Assembly (NCBI GenBank): GCA_004151065.3
Contig: NWUY0300071614.1
Coordinates: 1 to 14,069, forward strand
Origin: Larix sibirica
Lineage: Eukaryota; Streptophyta; Pinopsida; Pinales; Pinaceae
Direction: 5' to 3'
Length of the DNA: 14,069 nt
This document shows positions 8,911 through 14,069 of this stretch, in pieces. The position numbers and the translations under genes were made by a program. How positions within the stretch are numbered: the stretch's first letter is position 1; every line of letters starts with the position of its first letter. The notes under the pieces were generated by a model. The model searched no databases. It worked only from the letters and a program-made list of their open reading frames with translations, and was not told the origin of the DNA.

Positions 8911-10237
8911 CTAGTCATTAAAGTTGTCTAACTCCTCATCCTCATTGGTCTCCTCATATATTCTCTCATCGTCCTCCTCCTCGGGTACATCACCTCGAGT
9001 CGCGGATCTCACATAATCTATTGTTACTGTGATCCAATGCATATTAGACCTCAAGTTCGAAGGATCCTAGTAGCATACTGCGATTAGATCATCATCTAGG
9101 TATTTCCAACCATCATCAATGACTCCCTCCAGCAGTCGATCAATCCATATCCATAGTGACTCTAATGTCACCTCGACACTCCATCACCATCACTGACCAC
9201 GAGTTGGAGGGTCTACCCCTCGACTTATCCCGTGTGCCTCTAGTATCCTGCTAGAGTTATCGGTCCCATATCTGCACACACATATGACCGGTCATTAGTT
9301 CAATGTCTTGAAACAATCTAACTACCATCTATGATAGTAAATTAAAACATGATTGTACACCAAAAATAAATGCATGCATACCATCAAGACACCAGGCCTA
9401 GCCAGGAGGTCGAGATATCTCAAGTTCACCCCTGTGGTCCATACCACCATACAAGTAATCCTCAATCATTACTGGTAGTTGTCGCTACTGCATGAATAAC
9501 TCATTGGTGAATAACCTTCCCACTAGGGAACCTACCTCCCTGATCATCATCTCACACCAACATCTCATCTTGGGCTCCATAAGCCTACTTTCACGCATTT
9601 CCATGTGTGGTCACAATGTAGGAACTCGCTCAAAGAACCACGCACATAGGAATGATAGGAAGCAAAAGTCTCCCCCCATATGGCTCACCTGATTCAGCTG
9701 TGGGAATATCGCAATCAAGTACATCTGCAACCACCCAAAGTAATTACTTGCCAATACTCGCTCCACAAGCATCATCTGGTTACCTCCACCCTTGTGTGTA
9801 CCACTTGACCCTAGTACTCATATCATTAACGCTCTAATATCCTAGGTCTCTAGGATCTTAATGTCACATAAGAGGATATAGTATTTTTGCACCTGTGTTG
9901 ATGCATAGTAGTGCCGCTCCAGTATGTCCTGCATTGACATGTGTCGTGGACGCTTCAGCTGCATATCCCTAATGACCCCCAGTCTCGAAATCCTTTTCAT
10001 AAAGTATATGTCCTCCAGGGTGAGCTCTAGATGCTCCCCCTATTCCATGAATGCCTCGACATCACAATCCTAGAAATTTATCAACTTGTTTAGAAGCAAA
10101 TTTGTATTGTGCATCAAGGGTTTCCTCATGAACTTCAACAAACCATGTCATGCTAGACTGCCCTTCACATCTTGGTCACCCTCAATCTTATCCCAGAGAT
10201 CACTCATGTCTCGCTCTTACCAGTTTTACTGCGACAT
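8911..10237 (-). pseudogene. Decayed intron-containing gene of unrecognised family
   Basis: A minus-strand frame starts at the ATG at 10235-10237 (MSQ-NW-ERDMSDLWDKIEGD) and stays coherent to 9382: LLKFMRKPLMHNTN, HLELTLEDIYFMKRISRLG, RHMSMQDILERHYY, THKGGGNQMMLVERVLASNY, FGWLQMYLIAIFPQLN, CFLSFLCAWFFERVP. A second exon (9271-8911) reads SSRILEAHGISRGVDPPTRG, LESLWIWIDRLLEGVIDDGW, and ends in an acidic tail (EEEDDERIYEETNEDEE) and a TAG at 8911-8913. Exon 1 stops have their lowest base at 10226, 10217, 10148, 10070, 10040, 9842, 9818, 9611, 9485 and 9398; exon 2 stops are at 9190, 9184 and 9067. Intact length would be about 405 residues. The LTLEDIYF and WFFERVP elements faintly recall plant mobile-domain (aminotransferase-like) transposon-derived proteins, but I would not assign it. 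The two exons join one base out of phase, which fits one further indel. Confidence 0.65.
9272..9381 (-). other. Probable spliceosomal intron in the decayed minus-strand gene
   Basis: On the minus strand the coding sense stops at CTTGATG|GTATGCATGC and resumes after TATGTGTGTGCAG|ATATGGGACC. The 110-base interval is clearly more AT-rich than the exons. It has a good branch-point candidate (GAACTAATGAC) about 30 bases before the acceptor, and it does not translate in the exon frame. The exon phases (1 out, 2 required) differ by one base, so either an indel lies nearby or one splice site is slightly misplaced. Confidence 0.55.
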
Positions 10238-10292
10238 CTTGCATGTCTAATGCATTAGGGTTGTTTTCTCATAAAAAAACTACCTATATGGC

Positions 10293-10440
10293 CCTAGGTC
10301 GCACTTTTCTTGGCGAAAATAACGATATGGGTCATATTGTTCCATTGAATAGATGTGACCCAGGTCACCCTTTTCCCACAAAGAGGTGTGACCTAGGCCG
10401 CTCTTATCTCTTGGATAGGTGTGACCTAGGTTGTGCTTGT
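10293..10440 (+). repeat. 33-bp minisatellite, about five diverged units
   Basis: Units begin at CCTAGGTC (10293), TATGGGTC (10326), CCCAGGTC (10359), CCTAGGCC (10392) and CCTAGGTT (10425), exactly 33 bases apart. The last three are preceded by RRTGTGA. Because 33 is a multiple of three, the plus strand reads as an 11-residue repeat (RCDPGHPFPTK, RCDLGRSYLLD, RCDLGCACFIV). An open frame covers this area, but it consists of the repeat and the adjoining fold-back arm, so I do not call it a gene. Three more units lie inside the fold-back at about 10623-10735 on the minus strand. Confidence 0.75.
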
Positions 10441-10441
10441 T

Positions 10442-10920
10442 TCATTGTTCAGTGTAGAGAGAGTGTGGAGGGCCCCAAAAAAGGATTGCTGATTCCTTTC
10501 TATTGGACTGAAAGATTCAAGTTTAGTGACTTCTAGGTAAGAGATTTTGCATTTCTCTTCAATTTTTTCATTCAGTTTTAACTTTTTGGATTCTTTGGGA
10601 CCCTGGCAAACCCTGTGATGTTTCAGGTCTGGGTAGCACCTTTCGGGGGAAATAGTGGTACCCAGGTCACGCCTCTTTCCTCGAACGGTGCAACCTGGGT
10701 CACACCATTTCCCCCGAAAGGTGCGATCCGGCCCTAAAACCCTCACAGGATTTGCCGGGGTCCCAAAGAAGCCAAAAATTTAAAACCAAATGGACAAAAT
10801 TGAAGAGAAATGCAAAATCTCTTACATGGAAGTCATAAAACTTGAATCTTTTGGCCCAATAAAAAGGAATCAACAATCCTTTTATGGGGCCCTCCACACT
10901 CTCTCTACACTGAATACTGA
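10442..10920. repeat. ~480-bp fold-back (inverted repeat)
   Basis: The left arm begins TTCAGTGTAGAGAGAGTGTG (10448); the reverse complement of the right arm begins with the same sequence at 10914. The arms keep matching inward: GGAGGGCCCCA-AAAAGGATTG, GATTCAAGTTT-TGACTTC, GTAAGAGATTTTGCATTTCT, CTTTGGGACCC-GGCAAA-CC, then GCACCTTTCGGGGGAAAT and ACCCAGGT (10660-10667 against 10693-10700). Only about 25 bases remain as a loop near 10680. Each arm is thus about 225-240 bases with modest mismatches, and a transcript through it would form a very long hairpin. The inner part of both arms is built from the 33-bp minisatellite unit. It may be a fold-back transposable element or two inverted copies of a longer element; I see no clear target-site duplication. 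Confidence 0.8.
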
Positions 10921-11082
10921 AAATGACATGTGGCATGTGATCCCCTCCCTCGTTTACATGCCTTAGGGTCCTATCCTTCTTTTGAGTGTTTCCTAGCCAT
11001 ACAAAAACCATTTTTTGTGTTGTTCACACTGTCAAAATATGTGTTCTATGTTCTTCTTGATTATGGGTCTTGTTTCTCATGA

Positions 11083-11826
11083 TTGTCAAAACGTTTCGGA
11101 CCATTTTTTGTCACCTCGATTTGTGTTCCATCATGCAAGGAATTCCCTTCATCTATCTCTATACAACCCTATCTATTGCGACCTGTTCATGAGCCCTCAT
11201 ACAAGATAGTCTCGGTTATTTGTTTTGTATCTCAGCCTTATGGACTCCATCTTCGATCGAGAGTATGCAAAGAACTTCATCCGGAGGGTTTCTGTGTGGA
11301 TAACCTCTATAAAGAGTTGTCCTTCCATTCTTGAATTTCATCCCTAGGAAGGGAAGGCGACCTCAAGTCTACTCTGTAAAATTTTAAGGAGAATTATCTA
11401 CTACTGTGGTTTGAGGTTTCAGCCCTCAATATTCAAAAGTTTGAAGTTTCCTTAATCAATACCAAAGCGAATCAAGGAACCATACCATCCTGGAGGGAGA
11501 CTTTTGCAAGATTTAGAGGATATTTAGAAGACTTCAAGAAGATACTGCAAGTGGTGCATGAAGGGGTCGGTTGTGTTCACCAAAGGATTGCTATCTTGAC
11601 TGAGGAGGCACGACATAACAATGACAGATTAGCCTATATGGAGTCACGAATTAAAGACCTTGATGGAAATATGAGGGAGCATATAGCATTATTGGACAAG
11701 GATCGGAAGGACGTGGAACTGGTGATAAAAATGAACCAAAGTTGTTATGGGAAGAATTCTCCTTCAGATGAAGCTCATCCCATGGACGAATCAGTGATTC
11801 AGCTAGGTATTTGTGGACATGCATGA
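11083..11826 (+). pseudogene. Decayed reading frame of unknown family with C-terminal coiled coil
   Basis: One plus-strand frame is coherent from roughly 11250 to the TGA at 11824-11826, with only two internal stops (TGA 11332, TAA 11377). Its pieces are CKELHPEGFCVDNLYKEL, ENYLLLWFEVSALNIQKFEV, PSWRETFARFRGYLEDFKKI, VVHEGVGCVHQRIAILTEEA, then a charged helical run (RLAYMESRIKDLD, MREHIALLDKDRKDVELVI) that looks like a coiled coil. An intact 91-residue stretch begins at the ATG at 11551. The N-terminal limit is uncertain; the frame is open back to about 11083, but the first part lacks convincing protein character. The family is not recognised. A possible source is the gag-like or accessory frame of a retroelement, or a decayed host gene. 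Confidence 0.5.
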
Positions 11827-12110
11827 ATAGGCACTTGAAATGTTTTTAGTAATTTTGTGTAGATCATTATGTTTCTATGTATTTGTCCTTTTATGTAAAC
11901 ATTATGTAAAATTTTTATATAGTACTCACGTTATAGAAGGAGATTAGAAAATTGTTCGGAAGTTCTTGAAAAATTTGTTTAAAGCAATAAACAATGTGGG
12001 TTGGATTCACATAAAAAGATATATAATCATGCTAGTAGCCATATTTTGGATCGTTTGTTATTGTAATGAATAGCTATGCTCAACGCATTAATACAAATAT
12101 CTTTAAGTTT
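11827..12110 (+). other. AT-rich tail after the coiled-coil remnant
   Basis: The stretch after the TGA at 11824-11826 looks like a plant 3' untranslated region: T-rich, with TTTTATGTAAACATTATGTAAAA near 11889-11911 and AATGAATAG then ATTAATACAAAT close to the end, followed by 12 A residues at 12111-12122. I see no gene here. Confidence 0.4.
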
Positions 12111-12122
12111 AAAAAAAAAAAA
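12111..12122 (+). other. A-run, possible poly(A) tail of a retrocopy
   Basis: Twelve uninterrupted A residues follow TCTTTAAGTTT directly at the end of the UTR-like stretch. Such a run could be the trace of a reverse-transcribed polyadenylated transcript. It could also be chance, because the next 300 bases are extremely AT-rich. I found no target-site duplication. Confidence 0.3.
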
Positions 12123-12420
12123 TCATAATAAGTTATATATATATAATAAATTTTAGTTAAAATAAATTAATTTTAAAATATACATATGAATAATTTAATA
12201 AATAAATATTTCATTGTTATATTATTGTTGTTTTTAGTGTTAATTGAATTACAACTTTTAAATTAATAATTGAATTATGATATATATATAAAAGCATTTA
12301 CCTTAAAAAAGTAACCCATATTTTATTTCATAATCATGGCTAAAATAAAAATAAAAAATTAACCTATATTTTTAATTCGCTTATCAATGTTAGTATTGAT
12401 GCCAACCATATACACAATTT
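12123..12420. other. Very AT-rich gene-free segment upstream of the C2 promoter
   Basis: This stretch is almost only A and T, with ATATATAT runs at about 12135-12145 and 12282-12291 and many TTAATT/AATAAA words. It contains no coding sense. Composition changes abruptly at about 12420, where GC-containing promoter sequence begins. It may act as easily unwound or matrix-attachment-like DNA, which is inference only. Confidence 0.5.
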
Positions 12421-12473
12421 AAAGGGCAAGGCAGTGGTATTGGATCGTCATCAAGCTTTCTTTCTACCGTGTT

Positions 12474-12519
12474 CATGTGACCTACGATCCGTTCTGACCT
12501 TATAACATGTGACCTACGA
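12474..12519 (+). promoter_or_regulatory. Twin 14-base direct repeats in the C2 gene promoter
   Basis: CATGTGACCTACGA occurs twice without mismatch, at 12474-12487 and 12506-12519, 32 bases apart (about three helical turns). Each copy contains CATGTG, a core known for plant NAC and MYC-type stress regulators. The second copy runs into the near-palindrome ACGACGGTCGT. They lie about 75-120 bases before the probable TATA box, a normal place for activator sites. Binding is inference. Confidence 0.55.
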
Positions 12520-12591
12520 CGGTCGTTCGATTGGGACGTTGGGCTTACAACGGTACAATTCTGAATTCAAATCTGAATTCCGCTTGTTTCT

Positions 12592-12600
12592 TTATAATAA
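12592..12600 (+). promoter_or_regulatory. Probable TATA box of the C2 gene
   Basis: TTATAATAA lies in a GC-containing stretch after CGCTTGTTTC, with transcription expected to start about 25-35 bases downstream (near 12625-12635). This fits a leader exon without any ATG up to the splice donor at 12719. A second candidate, TTATAAGC near 12619, is less good. Confidence 0.45.
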
Positions 12601-12718
12601 CTGCTAGAAACCATCGTCCTTATAAGCAAACGACAAATCTCCAAGTGCGAGAGTTCAAGAGTTCAGGAAGGCGTGCAATACAGAGCAAACAAATATACCT
12701 TCCACAGCACTCTGCCAG

Positions 12719-12921
12719 GTAACGTTCGATCTGTTTGCTAATATTTAATTCGTTAAAGGGGATATATGCATAGTATATTTATCTTTGAGAAATATGTTTT
12801 AATCGATATCCAAAACTGGTATTAATTGAAAAGATATCTATCAATGTATACTTGCAATTGTCAGTTCTGTATAATGTTTAGATTTCATTAATGGCGTTTA
12901 ATCTCCTGTAATTCCAATCAG
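12719..12921 (+). other. Probable intron in the 5' untranslated leader of the C2 gene
   Basis: The donor is CTGCCAG|GTAACG and the acceptor is TTCCAATCAG|GCTGG, giving a 203-base AT-rich intron. The strongest support is that the interval holds several ATGs (for example in ATATGCATAG and AATATGTTTT), whereas the flanking exon pieces hold none. After splicing, the ATG at 12972 becomes the first AUG of the transcript. Leader introns are common in plant genes and often raise expression. The left C2 copy has no trace of this region. Confidence 0.65.
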
Positions 12922-12971
12922 GCTGGTCTCCGAATCTTGCAGTTCTTTGTGCAGTAAATTCGCTCTACATC

Positions 12972-13798
12972 ATGGGGGAAGCTTACACGCAGCTGGAACT
13001 TAACATCATCTCAGCTCAAGATCTGAATGATATACATCTTTTTGTCAGGATGAGGACCTATGTTGTTCTGTGGATCAATTTTGAGAAAAAACTGACGACA
13101 CAGATTGACAGAACAGGCGGTGCAAACCCTACTTGGAACGACAAAGCGATATTCAGAGTCGAAGAACGTTTTCTCCGTAGTGAAACGTCTGCTTTGATGG
13201 TGGAGATATACTGCGTGGGTTGCCTCAGGGATATACTTGTGGGCACTGTGAGAGTCTTGCTTTCAATCTCCTCAACGGCTACGGGACCAAAGCCTTCAAT
13301 GGGATGAGCTTCTCTGCACTGCAGGTCCGTCGTCCTTCTGGTCGTCCACAGGGCCTTCTCAACCTTGGCACCATGATTCTTGATGGACTCGACCTTCACA
13401 GGATGAACAGATTCATCCCTTCAATCGTGGGGGCCGTGGGTTTCACAGATTTGATGGGGAATCCTGTCCACTTCAGGCCTTCATTTGTGGACAAATTATC
13501 GTCCATTAAACCTAATAATATTGATGCCCATGAACAGCAATCCCGCTGTCAAGAATTCAACAATATATGCAAGGGAGAAGGCACGGATCAAGAGAAGCAC
13601 AAAGGTGGTGATAAAATCACTGATAAAATCACTGAGAAGAAGGAGAAGAAGAAGGCCGTTGGATGCTGTTGTATTCTCATGGCTCCAAAATTGAAAAGAA
13701 TTAGGGTTGGATTAAGGAATAGGGCTTCAAAAATTCATCTCAGTCCATCTGACAATAACCTGTGCCAAGGAAGATCAAGAATATGCTCTAGCTTATAA
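12972..13798 (+). CDS. Small plant C2-domain protein gene, right copy, with a one-base frameshift
   Basis: The product belongs to the plant family of small C2 proteins, thought to dock on membranes, in some members with calcium. From the ATG at 12972, the C2 domain spans residues 4 to about 98: QLELNIISAQDLND, NPTWND (52-57), FRVEERFLRSETSALMVEIY, LVGTVRV (89-95). After residue ~98 the frame shifts between 13262 and 13268. The rest continues in another frame: NLLNGYGTKAFNGMSFSALQ, VRRPSGRPQGLLNLG, PSFVDKL, then a Lys/Glu-rich tail and VGCCCIL. The left copy has one more base here (66 against 67 over the same interval) and stays in frame, so a base was lost in this copy or in the read. As written, the product stops at 13305-13307 after 111 residues. 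The tail runs on to the TAA at 13796-13798, about 39 residues past GCCCIL, whereas the left copy stops two residues after its GCCLF. The usual Asp after the KM/RM of strand 2 (MD-Y) is missing (RMRTYV), so calcium binding is doubtful. Confidence 0.8.
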
Positions 13799-14069
13799 CA
13801 AAAGGATAACAATTGATGCAGCATAGTATTATTATCATCAATAATATTATTGTGCAAGAAGAGGTTGGCTTCTGTCATTATTTTCTTTGTACCTGGTTGA
13901 TTGTTGAATGCAAAGGCCTTCAATTCCTAGTGGATTCATGAAGTGCTTGCTGATGCATATTTACTGCATAAGTAAATATTTTGTAAATCACGGGTCACTG
14001 TGGATGAAACATTTGTTATGTAAAAGTTTGAATAGATATATACTAGTCTGAAATGAGCAAATTTCCTTC
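13799..14069 (+). repeat. 3' flank of right C2 gene, duplicated at 810-1155
   Basis: This is the presumed 3' untranslated and downstream region. It shares ordered blocks with the left copy up to the very end of the window (last shared word TCTGAAATGAG). Plant-type polyadenylation candidates include AATAATATT near 13840 and AGTAAATATTTTGTAAA near 13970. The exact site is not determinable. Confidence 0.7.
13826..13867 (+). other. 42-base block identical in both C2 3' flanks (right)
   Basis: This is the partner of the block at 934-975, with no mismatch over 42 bases, while the immediately preceding DNA is hardly alignable and the following DNA differs by indels. It holds the palindrome AATAATATTATT, which could form an AU-rich hairpin in RNA. 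Confidence 0.6.

Noticed and set aside
9492-9837. Plus-strand open frames inside the intron-containing remnant
   Set aside because: They are antisense to exon 1 of the decayed minus-strand gene, which has far better protein sense.
10150-10536. Plus-strand open frame of 128 codons
   Set aside because: It is composed of the antisense start of the decayed minus-strand gene, the 33-bp repeat and one arm of the fold-back; no independent protein evidence.
10426-11011. Two minus-strand open frames over the fold-back
   Set aside because: They are the same repeat module read in the two inverted arms (both contain a version of QCRESVEGP or its reverse), so they reflect the inverted repeat and not genes.
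12123-12420. Replication origin or centromere-like AT block
   Set aside because: AT richness alone is not evidence; no ordered repeats or defined motifs are present.
13058-13399. Minus-strand open frame of 113 codons opposite the C2 gene
   Set aside because: It is the antisense shadow of a well supported C2 domain; an equivalent antisense frame (158-352) exists at the left copy for the same reason.

Overview
The window looks like nuclear DNA of a large-genome land plant, most likely a seed plant and possibly a conifer or other gymnosperm. That is inferred from three things: a plant-type small C2-domain gene with a leader intron, remains of Ty3/gypsy retrotransposons, and long AT-rich spacers holding old, heavily stopped coding remnants. 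There is no bacterial gene layout, operon, rRNA, tRNA or CRISPR array. Nothing here names the species.

Layout. At 177-809 (+) lies a decayed copy of a C2-domain gene. Its relative lies at the other end of the window (12972-13798, +), and the similarity continues past both coding ends to about 1155 and to the window edge at 14069. The two are therefore an old direct duplication about 12.9 kb apart. The right copy keeps a plausible promoter, a 203-bp leader intron and the first AUG of the spliced leader, but it carries a one-base frameshift near 13262-13268. The left copy is in frame at that point, but lacks its first ~25 codons and has an internal stop.

Between them is repeat-rich DNA. 1160-2600 is gene-free. 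2610-2769 is a 74-bp tandem duplication, and 2947-3215 holds two copies of a 180-bp repeat. 3658-7026 (-) is a decayed gene that would have encoded about 1,100 residues (folded N-terminal half, Ser/Thr/Pro-rich linker, coiled coil, helical tail), with 13 in-frame stops and three frameshifts. Its upstream side (7364-7765) is a cluster of short near-palindromes. 7955-8635 (+) holds Ty3/gypsy scraps: an integrase C-terminal GPY/F module and, downstream of it, an RNase H domain. 8911-10237 (-) is a second decayed family of about 405 residues with a recognisable intron and 13 stops. 10293-10920 holds a 33-bp minisatellite and a ~480-bp fold-back. 11083-11826 (+) is a short decayed reading frame ending in a coiled coil, followed by an A-run. 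12110-12420 is very AT-rich and borders the promoter of the right C2 gene.

No genes cooperate here in the sense of an operon or pathway. The only candidate for a living gene is the right C2 gene, if its frameshift is a sequencing error. I did not find a convincing new biological system. The best leads are the two unrecognised decayed protein families, the fold-back with its minisatellite, and an unusually well preserved 42-base block in the 3' flank of the duplicated C2 genes.
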